NCBI RefSeq assembly: GCF_000959725.1
Contig: NZ_CP009322.1
Coordinates: forward strand, 3,658,001-3,722,000
Direction: 5' to 3'
DNA length: 64,000 nt
From: Burkholderia gladioli
Lineage (GTDB): Bacteria; Pseudomonadota; Gammaproteobacteria; Burkholderiales; Burkholderiaceae
Shown here: in pieces, positions 35,318-43,798 of the stretch
Layout of the letters: each line of letters starts with the position of its first letter
Position numbering within the stretch: position 1 is the first letter of the stretch
Notes under the pieces: generated by a model
What the model saw: only the letters and a program-made list of their open reading frames with translations
The model's database searches: none
Told to the model about the DNA's origin: nothing
Position numbers and translations under genes: made by a program

Positions 35318-35908
35318 ATGCAAACCGCCAGCGGCCTTCCCCAGCCGACCTACACGACGATGGCCGAGTCGACGCTGTCCGACGTGGAACGCATCGTGCA
35401 AGGCCTCAATCACTATACGGATCCGGAATACCTGACGAATCTGTACAGCAATTTTCTTGTCCAGCTTCGGCATAGCACCGAAGGCTTTCCGATCGATCGG
35501 CTGGAGCACTCGCTTCAGTCGGCGTCTCTGGCATTGCGAGACGGCCGCGACCACGAATACGTCGTCTGTGCCCTGCTGCACGATGTCGGCGAACTCTTCG
35601 ATCCATTCAGTCACGATGCCGTAATCGCGAGCCTTCTGAAGAACTACATTTCCCCCAGCAACCACTTTATCCTGCAACACCACACCACGTTCCAGGGCTA
35701 CTACTACTGGGACAAGATCGGTCTCGACAAGAATACGCGAGAGAAATTCATCGAAAGTCCGTACTACGACGATGCCATCCAGTTCGTCGATCTCTACGAC
35801 GACAAGGCCTTCAACACTTCATACGAAAGCCTCACGCTGGAAGCGTTCAAACCGCTGATGCGGGAATTCTTCGCGAACCGTAGGAAGAACCCTGCCGTCT
35901 TCGCTTAG
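35318..35908 (+). CDS. HD-domain protein
   Basis: A 196-residue all-alpha HD-domain protein. Metal-binding candidates are E63-H64 (DRLEHSLQSAS), H88-D89 (ALLHDVGELFD), H121/H122 (ILQHHTTFQGYYYWDKIG) and D157 (FVDLYDDKAF). The pattern L-E-H-x-L-Q-x-A ... L-L-H-D-x-G is shared with HD proteins that include phosphohydrolases and the mixed-valent diiron oxygenase PhnZ. The sequence cannot separate the two roles. AAGGAGAAG (35308-35316) supports the ATG at 35318. It follows LysR 3 directly. Confidence 0.82.
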   Translation: MQTASGLPQPTYTTMAESTLSDVERIVQGLNHYTDPEYLTNLYSNFLVQLRHSTEGFPIDRLEHSLQSASLALRDGRDHEYVVCALLHDVGELFDPFSHDAVIASLLKNYISPSNHFILQHHTTFQGYYYWDKIGLDKNTREKFIESPYYDDAIQFVDLYDDKAFNTSYESLTLEAFKPLMREFFANRRKNPAVFA

Positions 35909-36058
35909 CGTGGCTGACCCAACCTGGACAGGATGCTGTCGACGTCGCATCGCCGTGCTGCATGGCAAGACGCAAAATCGGTAAGGAGTCGATGATGGCG
36001 CCGGAACCGCTGATTCCGCGGTTCACGCCATCGCCCGAGGGCGGACGGCGGCGCACGC

Positions 36059-36964
36059 TCAATCCGCGTTGCAAAACAATTGCACGACCAGGCTCCGCAG
36101 CCAGCGGTTTCCCGCTTCGTGATGATACCGGGCGTGCCAGTGCTGCCTTACCGCGAAGCCGTCCACCGGAACCGGACAGGCATGAACCGCCAGATCATTG
36201 AGTTTCGCCAGGGTTTCGCCGATGTGCCGCGGCAGCGTCGCTATCAGGTCGGTGCCCTTGATGATCGCCCCAAGTCCGAGGAATCCCGGCAATTCCAACA
36301 CCACGTCGCGCTCGATGTGCTCACGCACCAAGGCCTGCTCCAGAAGCTGCGCGCCTGTTCCCGCCGCGATGGCGACATGCCCCTCGGCGCGGTATTGCTT
36401 GAGGCCGAGCTTGTCTTTCAACCGCGGATGACGACGATTCGCCAGACAGATCCAGTCTTGCATATAGAGCTGCTGTTGATAGATTCCGCCTCCAAGCCAG
36501 GGCACATGACCGATTGCAAGGTCCGCCTCGCCTGATTCGAGCGCCCGTTCGGTGTTGCCGTCTATGCGTGTGGCTTCCAGGCGTAGGCCAGGCGCCCGCA
36601 TGCGCACGTGCGCCAGCATGCGTGGCAATAGCGTGATATGGCTGGCGTCGGTCATGCAGATCCGGAAACGCCGCTTGGCCGTGGCGGGATCGAATGCGAT
36701 TTCCCAGGCAGTGAAGCGTCGCAGCGACTCCAGGATTTCGCGGCAAGGCCCGATCAATGCGTCGGCTTGCGGCGTCGGCGCCATGCCGGCAGGAGTCCGG
36801 ACGAATAGCGGGTCCTGCAGATGCTCCCGCAAGCGCCCCAACCAGATGCTGATCGTCGGCTGACTCTGGCCAAGCTGCTCGGCCACGCGGGTGACGCTGC
36901 GGACGTCGTAAAGAAGATCGAACAGCTGCAGCAGCTTCAGATCGGGTAGTTCGGTCGGGTTCAT
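36059..36964 (-). CDS. LysR-family regulator 4 (NahR/NodD/PcpR-like)
   Basis: A 301-residue LysR protein: MNPTELPDLKLLQLFDLLYDVRSVTRVAEQLGQSQPTISIWLGRLREHLQDPLFVRTPAGM, and an effector domain beginning KRRFRICMTDASHITLLPRML. The D-L-x-L-L-x-x-F-x-x-L-Y start and LFVRTPAGM are typical of the NodD/NahR branch, which senses aromatic or phenolic inducers. The ATG at 36964 is chosen because upstream sequence is not protein-like. It is divergent from the five-gene operon at 37271 and almost certainly regulates it. Confidence 0.93.
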   Translation of the reverse strand: MNPTELPDLKLLQLFDLLYDVRSVTRVAEQLGQSQPTISIWLGRLREHLQDPLFVRTPAGMAPTPQADALIGPCREILESLRRFTAWEIAFDPATAKRRFRICMTDASHITLLPRMLAHVRMRAPGLRLEATRIDGNTERALESGEADLAIGHVPWLGGGIYQQQLYMQDWICLANRRHPRLKDKLGLKQYRAEGHVAIAAGTGAQLLEQALVREHIERDVVLELPGFLGLGAIIKGTDLIATLPRHIGETLAKLNDLAVHACPVPVDGFAVRQHWHARYHHEAGNRWLRSLVVQLFCNAD

Positions 36965-37270
36965 GGAGCTATTGTGCAGTGCAATGACGTGATGGAAATC
37001 ATAGCATCGCGCGAATGAGGGCCGGCTCGTCGCTTGCGTTCCAGGCCGGGACGAAATCGCCGTCGATCGACGCTCGCTTTCCCCAGCCCGCAGCTCGTGG
37101 TTGCGACGCTGCGCAACTGGGTGCGCCCTGCCAAGAGCCCCGATCGGCGACCCATAAAAAGGTTTCGGTGGATGCACCGTTATTGCGCCAAGCAATGACG
37201 CTATTTATTCCATTGAATTGCCGGCATGGTTTGCGACTTGTATCGTGATCTCCCTGTCAAGGAGGTGGCG
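36965..37270. promoter_or_regulatory. Divergent promoter region between lysR 4 and the CoA-transferase operon
   Basis: The 306 bases hold the promoters of both units. AT-richer stretches lie near 36975-37010 and 37190-37215 (tatttattcca), and are the best places for core promoters. A LysR operator is expected here, but I could not single out one palindrome with confidence. Confidence 0.5.
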
Positions 37271-38221
37271 GTGAAGATTGCAATTCTGGGTGCGGGGGCG
37301 CTGGGCTGCGCGATTGGCGCGGCGCTGAGCGAAGGCGGCAACGAGGTCTGGCTGCTGAATCGCTCGGCGGCCCATGTCGACGCAATGGTGCGTGACGGTC
37401 TGCAGGTCGACGATGCGAGCGGTTCCCGTCGCGTGAAAGTCCACGCCACGACGCGCGCCGCCGAGGCCGGTGTTGTCGATCTGGTCATCGTGCTGGTCAA
37501 GTCGTTCGACACCGACGCGGCGATGCGCGGCTCACTCGCCCTGCTGGGTCCCGACACGCTGGTCCTGTCATTGCAGAACGGGCTGGGACACGAAGACATG
37601 CTGGCCGACATCGTCGGGCGCGAACGGGTGCTGGCCGGCAAGACCTATGTCGGCGGCGTGATGCGCGGCCCGGGGCATATCGAGTCCGGGGTCGTCGGAA
37701 AGGCCACCCATATCGGCGAGCTGGACGGGCGGATCAGCGCTCGCGTGAATGCCATCGCCGCAACGTTCAACGCATCGGGACTGGACACGAGCGTCAGCGC
37801 CAATATCGTCGGCACGATGTGGGACAAGTTGCTGGTCAACGTCGCCACCGGCGCACTGACGGGCACCACTGGGCTCACCTATGGGCAGCTCTACGACGAA
37901 CCGCTGCTGAAGAAGGTCGCGCTCGCGGCGGTAGCCGAAGCGATGACGGTCGCCGATGCCGCTGGCGTCAAGCTCTCGACCACCGAACCCGAGCGTGCCT
38001 GGACGCTGGCCGGCGCGGGGCTTTCGTCGGGCTTCAAGACATCGATGCTGCAAAGCCTCGAAAAAGGATCCATCACCGAAATCGACTTCATCAACGGTGC
38101 GGTGGTGCGCTGGGGGCAACGTCACGGCGTGCCGACTCCGGTCAACGCGACCCTCGTTGCCTGTATCAAGGGCATCGAACGCTGCATGGCCGATCGAAAA
38201 AGAAGGGAGACAAGCGCATGA
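37271..38221 (+). CDS. Ketopantoate reductase-like oxidoreductase (PanE/ApbA family)
   Basis: A 316-residue protein. KIAILGAGALGCAIGAALSEGGNEVWLLNRS is the NADP-binding motif and VKSFDTDAAM carries the conserved N/K-rich loop context; SLQNGLGHEDML and VGTMWDKLLVNVATGALTG with the Lys-Leu-x-x-Asn motif match PanE. SGFKTSMLQSLEKGSITEIDFINGAVVRWG is the C-terminal substrate-binding motif (S-S-M/x-x-D-x-x-x-G/x). The GTG start at 37271 has a strong AAGGAGG at 37259-37265. As first gene of a CoA-ester catabolic operon it may reduce a 2-oxo acid related to, but different from, ketopantoate. Confidence 0.9.
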   Translation: MKIAILGAGALGCAIGAALSEGGNEVWLLNRSAAHVDAMVRDGLQVDDASGSRRVKVHATTRAAEAGVVDLVIVLVKSFDTDAAMRGSLALLGPDTLVLSLQNGLGHEDMLADIVGRERVLAGKTYVGGVMRGPGHIESGVVGKATHIGELDGRISARVNAIAATFNASGLDTSVSANIVGTMWDKLLVNVATGALTGTTGLTYGQLYDEPLLKKVALAAVAEAMTVADAAGVKLSTTEPERAWTLAGAGLSSGFKTSMLQSLEKGSITEIDFINGAVVRWGQRHGVPTPVNATLVACIKGIERCMADRKRRETSA

Positions 38222-38610
38222 ACGGCAGCAAGGCTTATCTGGAACACGTGGCCATCTGGGTGAAGGACATCCACTGGCATATCCGGTTTTTCGAGGACGT
38301 GCTGGGCATGACGATGCGCGAGGTCGACGGCACGCTCGACGCACCTCGCCAGTATTGGACGCTCGGCGGCCTGCAATTCATGCACGACCCGAACCATGAT
38401 GCGCCCGAGGGGCGGCTCGGCCACCTCGGCGTGATGTGCGAAGACATGGAGGCCGCGCTGGCCGCGGCGCAGCGCTACCAGGTCAGCGAGATGCCGCAGG
38501 GCCGCAACTGGTTGCGCCTGCCCGACGGCCTGGCTGTCGAACTGATCCAGGCTAGGCCCGCCTCCTGCGTGGCGCGTGCACTGGATATCAACCCGCGCGC
38601 GGAGGCCTGA
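38218..38610 (+). CDS. VOC-family (glyoxalase/extradiol-fold) protein
   Basis: A 130-residue vicinal-oxygen-chelate protein. LEHVAIWVKDIHWHIRFFEDVLGM gives the first beta-alpha-beta unit with a metal-ligand His, and RLGHLGVMCEDMEAAL plus LPDGLAVELIQ give the second His and Glu. A complete VOC unit suggests an isomerase, epimerase, lyase or dioxygenase. The start overlaps the preceding stop (ATGA). Confidence 0.88.
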   Translation: MNGSKAYLEHVAIWVKDIHWHIRFFEDVLGMTMREVDGTLDAPRQYWTLGGLQFMHDPNHDAPEGRLGHLGVMCEDMEAALAAAQRYQVSEMPQGRNWLRLPDGLAVELIQARPASCVARALDINPRAEA

Positions 38611-38611
38611 G

Positions 38612-39070
38612 ATGACGATTGTCGATAAATACTGGGACGACGCCCGCGAGGGCGACGCGTGCACGAGTCCGACTTATACGGTGACCAGGGAGCGCATTCT
38701 CGCCTATGCCGACCTGACTGGCGATCACACGCCCGTCCATGTCGATGAGGAGTATGCCAATGCCAGCCATTTCGGTTCGATCGTCGCGCACGGCCTGTTC
38801 GGCCTGTCGATTGCGGACGGCCTCAAAACCCAGAGCGAATACCGTTTCTTGCCGGGCATGTCGCTCGGGTGGACGTGGGACTTCAACCTGCCGATCAAGG
38901 TGAACGACGTGTTGCACGTGAAGTTTCGCGTCGGCATGATGCGGGCAAGCAAGAGCCGCCCGGATTGGGGCATCGTCGTGCTGCCATCGGAGTTGATCAA
39001 CCAGGACGGCCAGGTCGTCCAGCATGGCGAGCATCGTCTGATGGTGCCGCGCCGCCCGGGAGCATTGTGA
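38612..39070 (+). CDS. MaoC-family hydratase/dehydratase
   Basis: A 152-residue hot-dog-fold enzyme. The hydratase motif is YADLTGDHTPVHVDEEYANASHFGSIVAHG, with the Asp and His (D-x-x-x-x-H) of (R)-specific enoyl-CoA hydratases. GGAGG at 38601-38605 supports the ATG at 38612. Next to a class III CoA-transferase it probably hydrates an activated unsaturated acid. Confidence 0.92.
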   Translation: MTIVDKYWDDAREGDACTSPTYTVTRERILAYADLTGDHTPVHVDEEYANASHFGSIVAHGLFGLSIADGLKTQSEYRFLPGMSLGWTWDFNLPIKVNDVLHVKFRVGMMRASKSRPDWGIVVLPSELINQDGQVVQHGEHRLMVPRRPGAL

Positions 39071-40290
39071 TGCAGGCACGTCCCCTCGAGGGTATTCGCG
39101 TTGTCGACTACAGCCATTTTCTCGCTGCTCCCTACGTCGGACGTTGCCTCGCGGCGCTCGGCGCCGACGTGATCAAGGTGGAGCGCCCAGGCAGCGGCGA
39201 TCCGGGGCGCCAGCACGCCACCATATTGGACGACGAGCAAAGTGCTTATTTCCTGCAGTTGAACATGGGCAAGCGCGGCGTCAGCGTCAACATGCGCGAT
39301 CCTCGTGGAAAGGACTTCATGCTGCGCCTGTGCGACTCGGCCGATGTATTCGTGGAGAATTACCGCCCGGGTGCACTGGCCAGGCTCGGGCTCGGTTACG
39401 AGGAACTGTCGGCGCGCAATCCCAAGCTCGTCTACTGCTCCATCTCCGCCTACGGCCATACGGGACCCGACGCGCATCGGGCCGGCTTCGGCCTGATCGC
39501 CGAAGCGAAGAGCGGCATCATGCAGATGATCGGCAACCCGGGGGAGCCGCCGCCGCTGATGCGCATTTCCCTCGGCGACATGTACACCGGCATTCACGCG
39601 GTGGCCGCGATCAACGCCGCGTTGCTGGGGCGCATGAGGAGCGGTCGTGGCCAGCATATCGACATGGCCTTGTACGACACCCTGGTGTCGATGCACGAGT
39701 ACGCCGTGCAGTGCTACACGATGCAGGGCATCGTCCCCGAGCAGACCGGTCACGACATGCCCTCGTCCACGCTTTACGGCGTGTTCCGGGCCGCGGACGG
39801 CGACCTGGTCATCGCCGCGCAGGTGGACGACGCGTGGAAGCGCTTTGCCGCGCTTGTCGAGGCACACGGCGGACCTGCCGGTTTCGGCACGGACGCGCGG
39901 TTCCACAGCCTGAACGGCCGCAACGCCAACCGCCTGGACATCCTGTCGGTCGTGAAGCCGTGGGTGGCGGGGCGCCCAGTTGCCGAGGTGCTCGAACTGC
40001 TCGACGGCATCGACGTGCCTTGCGCGAAAGTGCAGCGCATCGACGAGGTGCTGGCGGACCCGCAGATCGTCGCGCGAGGCATGGTGATCGAGCAGGAGCA
40101 TCCGCGCTTCGGCAAGCTGCGCCTGCCTGACCTGCCGTTTCGCTTCTCCGACTGCGACACGAGCATCCGCGATGTCGGACCGGACCTCGGTCAACATAAC
40201 GCGGAGGTGGCCGCGTCGCTCGGGTTCGGCGCGGCCGAGATCGATGCGATGCAGGCCGATGGCGTGCTGTATTCGAAAGCGAGGCCTTGA
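39070..40290 (+). CDS. Class III CoA-transferase (CaiB/BaiF family)
   Basis: A 406-residue enzyme that moves CoA between carboxylic acids through an aspartyl-CoA intermediate. LEGIRVVDYSHFLAAPYVGRCLAALGADVIKVERPGSGDPGR is the typical N-terminus, and D170 in ISLGDMYTGIHA is the expected catalytic Asp. NYRPGALARLGLGYEEL and GRGQHIDMALYDTLVSM are further family motifs. The start overlaps the MaoC stop. It likely activates the operon's substrate acid. Confidence 0.93.
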   Translation: MQARPLEGIRVVDYSHFLAAPYVGRCLAALGADVIKVERPGSGDPGRQHATILDDEQSAYFLQLNMGKRGVSVNMRDPRGKDFMLRLCDSADVFVENYRPGALARLGLGYEELSARNPKLVYCSISAYGHTGPDAHRAGFGLIAEAKSGIMQMIGNPGEPPPLMRISLGDMYTGIHAVAAINAALLGRMRSGRGQHIDMALYDTLVSMHEYAVQCYTMQGIVPEQTGHDMPSSTLYGVFRAADGDLVIAAQVDDAWKRFAALVEAHGGPAGFGTDARFHSLNGRNANRLDILSVVKPWVAGRPVAEVLELLDGIDVPCAKVQRIDEVLADPQIVARGMVIEQEHPRFGKLRLPDLPFRFSDCDTSIRDVGPDLGQHNAEVAASLGFGAAEIDAMQADGVLYSKARP

Positions 40291-41123
40291 TGAGCGACCA
40301 GTACGCCGTGATCGGCAATCCGATCGGCCATACAAAGTCCCCGTTGATTCATGGACTGTTCGCCGAAGCATCGAAACAGGACATGGTGTACACGGCCATC
40401 GAAGGACCCTTGCATCCGGACGGCGCGTTCGAGGCCACCGTCCGGTCGTTCATTGCCGGCGGGGGCAAGGGCTTGAACGTGACCGCCCCGTTCAAGCTGA
40501 AGGCGTTCGCGATGGCCGACGAACGCAGTGAACGGGCAATGCTCGCCGGCGCGGCGAATGCTCTGAGTTTCAGGGACGGCCGGATCATCGCCGAGAACTT
40601 CGACGGCGTTGGCCTCGTCCGCGATATCGAAGTCAACCTTGAGCTGCCGATGGCCGGCAAGCGCGTGCTGCTGCTCGGCGCGGGAGGCGCGGTGCGGGGT
40701 GCCTTGCTGCCGTTCATCGCCGCGCGGCCCGCCGAGCTGGTCGTCGCGAACCGCGACGTCGGGAAGGTCGAAGGGCTCCTGGCGCAAGTCGAGACGCAGG
40801 ACTCGCTCGTCGCCTGCGGGTATGGCGAGCTCGCCGCGATGGGCGGCTTCGACCTGGTGGTCAACGCGACATCGGCGAGTCTCACGGGCGAACTGCCGCC
40901 TGTACCGCCGAGCGTGTTCGGTGCAGGCAGCACGGCTTACGAACTCGCCTATGGAAAGCGCCTCACGCCTTTCCTGCGACTCGCACGCGATGCCGGTGTC
41001 CTGGGTATCGCCGACGGCGTCGGCATGCTCGTCGAACAGGCAGCCGAGGCGTTCTCGTGGTGGCGCGGCGTGCGTCCTCGAACCCGGGCGGTGATCGACC
41101 GGCTCACCTTTCCTCTCGATTGA
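40290..41123 (+). CDS. Shikimate dehydrogenase-like protein (AroE family)
   Basis: A 277-residue enzyme: YAVIGNPIGHTKSPLIH is the substrate-binding N-terminus, K69 in NVTAPFK and D105 in ENFDGVG are the catalytic pair of AroE, and LLLGAGGAVRGALLPF is the cofactor loop. NATSASLTGELP and the C-terminal GIADGVGMLVEQAAEAF match. The catalytic core is complete, but the gene is in a LysR-controlled catabolic operon with CoA-transferase and MaoC, so it is probably a quinate/shikimate-type or other secondary dehydrogenase and not the housekeeping AroE. Confidence 0.9.
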   Translation: MSDQYAVIGNPIGHTKSPLIHGLFAEASKQDMVYTAIEGPLHPDGAFEATVRSFIAGGGKGLNVTAPFKLKAFAMADERSERAMLAGAANALSFRDGRIIAENFDGVGLVRDIEVNLELPMAGKRVLLLGAGGAVRGALLPFIAARPAELVVANRDVGKVEGLLAQVETQDSLVACGYGELAAMGGFDLVVNATSASLTGELPPVPPSVFGAGSTAYELAYGKRLTPFLRLARDAGVLGIADGVGMLVEQAAEAFSWWRGVRPRTRAVIDRLTFPLD

Positions 41124-41172
41124 CGCATTGGGAAGCTGTCGGCGTGATGGGGGGAGCTCGAGTGGAGCGCGG

Positions 41173-41700
41173 ATGTTTAGCACAGACGCCCTCCGCCGAG
41201 AGACGCTCTTTTCGAGCGTCTTCGACCCTGCACTCGATGAACTGTTCGTCGCGGTCGCCAATGAGGGCGCAACGCTCAATGGCCGTCCCGTTCGGGTCTC
41301 GCTGAAAGCGGAATTGCCGGCGGCCGTGGTCGGTACCGCTGTCGCGCCGCGCATTCAGGTCGGCCCGGAAGCACAGGAAGCGGCCATTCGGTTGTTTGGA
41401 GCGCTCGCTCGCGAAGTGTTCGTGATGCGGCCGATGGCGGCCACCTCGTTGCAGCTCGCCTACGTGGCGGCGGGACGGCTGGATGCCTACCTTGAAACGG
41501 GCGATGACGCCGCCGACTGGCTTGCGGGAGCCTTGCTGATCCGCGAAGCCGGGGGAACCGTGACCGATCTTCGAAACGAACGATTCGGTTGGTCGGGAGA
41601 CGGCGTGCTCGGCACCAACGCGAAGTTGCATCGCGCGCTAGTTGCAATGATCGCGCGCGCCACCGCGGCCGAAGGCGATGCGGCCACGTCGGCGGCTTGA
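41173..41700 (+). pseudogene. Inositol-monophosphatase-family gene, N-terminally truncated
   Basis: The frame encodes the C-terminal about 165 residues of the IMPase/bisphosphate nucleotidase family: SSVFDPALDELFVAVANEGATLNGRPVRVS, MRPMAATSLQLAYVAAGRLDAYLE and DDAADWLAGALLIREAGGTVTDL. The N-terminal half, with the metal-binding G-E-E and D-P-L-D-G-T motifs, is missing, and I do not find it in the 50 bases upstream. The open frame begins at an ATG at 41128, just after the AroE-like stop, and another ATG is at 41173. The most likely explanation is a deletion that joined the operon's end to the remnant. Confidence 0.75.
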
Positions 41701-42002
41701 AACGCTCGGTCTCGCCGCGCTCGACGTGGTCGATTGCGGTTTTTACCTTCGCCACGCATGGTCGTGCTGACGATCACTTTCCGTTAGCGGCAGCCAAGTA
41801 GCTATTCGACCGCCGGGGCAGGATTTGTCCGGAAACCCTCCGTCATGCTGGGCCGTTCCGACCTGTTATCGCCGCTTGCCGGGTTCGGTACTTCCGTGCG
41901 ATGCCGGCAGGATTCGGCGCATCGCCTGCAGTGTTCGTGTTGATGCTCGTTGCATTCGGAAGCGCACCCAAAATCCTGAGCGCGGCGTGGAGCGAGGAGA
42001 AT
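41701..42002. other. Intergenic region, 302 bases
   Basis: A convergent stretch between the truncated phosphatase and the DUF4396 gene. Short frames exist, but none looks like a gene, and I see no clear hairpin terminator. Confidence 0.45.
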
Positions 42003-42716
42003 CTACATTTTTTCCTTCATTCCCGAATGGATCAGCCACCAGTTAACCGGATAGCTGGTGGCGAACCCTGCCAGCATCCCCAACTGCATGGCGAACCAGA
42101 ATTCAGGGCTCGCAACGTTCGCGATACCTCCGTAGGCCGGCTTGAACCATAGGAACTGGATGATGGCCATGAGGCCGTACATGCCCACCTGCCAGGCCGC
42201 AATCGACGCGATATCCGCCTTGACGGCCGCAATCACACCCGCGCCTGCCGAGAGTCCCCGCATCGGTTTGATGGTGAAGTACTGAAAAATTATGCCGAAC
42301 AGAAAAGCAAGGAGGAAATCGGCGATCCAGACGGCGAACGTTTTTTCATTAAACACGGTATGCCACCCGAACCAGACCGCCAAGGCGGGGAAGGCGAAAG
42401 CCAGCCATTCGACAAGGATGTCTCCCAGCGTACAGCCCGCGCCGCAGTGGCTCGTGCCTTTCATCACCATTGCGACGAACGGCTGCTCGTCGGTCTCGTG
42501 TCCCGCGTCAGTAACATTCCGTCCCCACACGTAGTAGGCGGCGACCCAGAAAATCGTTCCAAACAATGCGGTCAGGGGCCAGACGAGGTTCATGATCCAC
42601 ATTTTTTGTGGGCGGCGAACTTCGTCAAAGACGATCACAAGGGCACAGAACGCCCCCAAGACGATCCATGCGGCCGATAGCTTGTCCAACCAGGCAGGGA
42701 AGGTTCCGTAGGTCAT
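42003..42716 (-). CDS. DUF4396 integral membrane protein
   Basis: A 237-residue protein with about six hydrophobic segments. The signature GTSHCGAGCTLGDILVEWLAF, with two Cys and a His at the start of a helix, and the opening MTYGTFPAWLDKLSAAWIVLGAFCALVI match the DUF4396 family of unknown function. The ATG at 42716 has AGGAG six bases upstream. The Cys-His motif could bind a metal (for example copper) at the membrane; that is inference. It is divergent from the IclR gene at 43005. Confidence 0.85.
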   Translation of the reverse strand: MTYGTFPAWLDKLSAAWIVLGAFCALVIVFDEVRRPQKMWIMNLVWPLTALFGTIFWVAAYYVWGRNVTDAGHETDEQPFVAMVMKGTSHCGAGCTLGDILVEWLAFAFPALAVWFGWHTVFNEKTFAVWIADFLLAFLFGIIFQYFTIKPMRGLSAGAGVIAAVKADIASIAAWQVGMYGLMAIIQFLWFKPAYGGIANVASPEFWFAMQLGMLAGFATSYPVNWWLIHSGMKEKM

Positions 42717-42912
42717 CGCTGCTCCTGTCGGCGAGTCCAATACCAGGCAGCCAGCAAGACACGTTCCATTCGGAGAACCGATTTTTTGTCGTTCGATCGG
42801 TCGATTCATCTGGCCGAGTGTTGCCTTCAGGCTAGCCGCGTCACTGACCGAACCGGTACCGCCGCGACTGGGCACGGCTTCAGGTAGGCGTCAGCGCAAA
42901 CACGAATCCATC

Positions 42913-42931
42913 ATTCCCATTCGATGGGAAT
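42913..42931. promoter_or_regulatory. Perfect palindrome upstream of the IclR gene
   Basis: ATTCCCATtcgATGGGAAT is an inverted repeat with 8-base arms and a 3-base centre, about 75 bases before the IclR start. It is a good operator candidate for autoregulation or for repression of the hut genes. Confidence 0.55.
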
Positions 42932-43004
42932 CGTATTTTTGTCCAGCGGGAGCGTTGTGGCATTCTGAGTCATCGGAATCGCATCTCTTCGGGCAAGGCT
43001 CAGG

Positions 43005-43754
43005 GTGAAACAGGAATCCAGCGTCATCGGCGCCGAGCGCCTGCTGCTCGTGCTTACCGCGCTCGCGAGCCACGGTAAGGCCATGTCCGTGAAGGACATG
43101 CTCGGCGTGACGGGCCTCGCGCAAAGCACGCTCTATCGCCAGATCACGCTGCTCAAGCGCTGGGGCTTCGTGACGGAGGACGCGGGCTGCTATGCCCCCG
43201 GCCCCGTGAGCCTGCAGCTCGCGCTCGGCTTCGACATCAATTCGATGCTGGTCGAGGCGAGCCGCGACGGCATGGCGGAGCTCTCGCGCGCGACGCAGGA
43301 GAGCGTCGGGCTGATCGTCGCCGTGAACGACCAGGTGATCTGCCTCGAGATGGTCGAGAGCACGCACTCGCTGCGTTGCTCGTTCGAAAAGGGCCGCGCG
43401 GTGCCGTTGCGCGCGGGCGCGTCCGCCAAGTCGCTGCTCGCCTTCATGGCGGAGAAAACGCGCAACGAAGCGCTGGAGCGCCAGTTCGCCGGCGACGACA
43501 CGGCGCGGGCCGCCCTTGAAATGGAACTCGAGCGCATTCGCGCGCGCGGTTACGCCGTGAGCGACAGCGAGGTCGACCCCGGCGTGTGGGGCGTGAGCGC
43601 GCCGGTGTTCAGGCGGATGTCGCGTGGCGCCGGCGCGAGCGCGTCGATCACGCTGATGGCCCCGTCCTCGCGCGCGGCGGGGCGCGAACGACAACTCGCC
43701 GACTGGACCGTGCGAACGGCCAACAGCATTTCGGGCCGACTGCAATCCGCCTGA
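43005..43754 (+). CDS. IclR-family transcriptional regulator
   Basis: A 249-residue regulator with N-terminal winged HTH (SVKDMLGVTGLAQSTLYRQITLLKRWGFV) and a C-terminal effector domain (SRATQESVGLIVAVNDQVICLEMVE, ASAKSLLAFM, GYAVSDSEVDPGVWGVSAPVF). GTG at 43005 is the only reasonable start. It precedes an ABC importer and hutF/hutG in the same direction and probably senses histidine, urocanate or an intermediate. Confidence 0.92.
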   Translation: MKQESSVIGAERLLLVLTALASHGKAMSVKDMLGVTGLAQSTLYRQITLLKRWGFVTEDAGCYAPGPVSLQLALGFDINSMLVEASRDGMAELSRATQESVGLIVAVNDQVICLEMVESTHSLRCSFEKGRAVPLRAGASAKSLLAFMAEKTRNEALERQFAGDDTARAALEMELERIRARGYAVSDSEVDPGVWGVSAPVFRRMSRGAGASASITLMAPSSRAAGRERQLADWTVRTANSISGRLQSA

Positions 43755-43798
43755 GCCTCACCCACTCAACGACGACCACACCCTCTGGAGCCCACACC

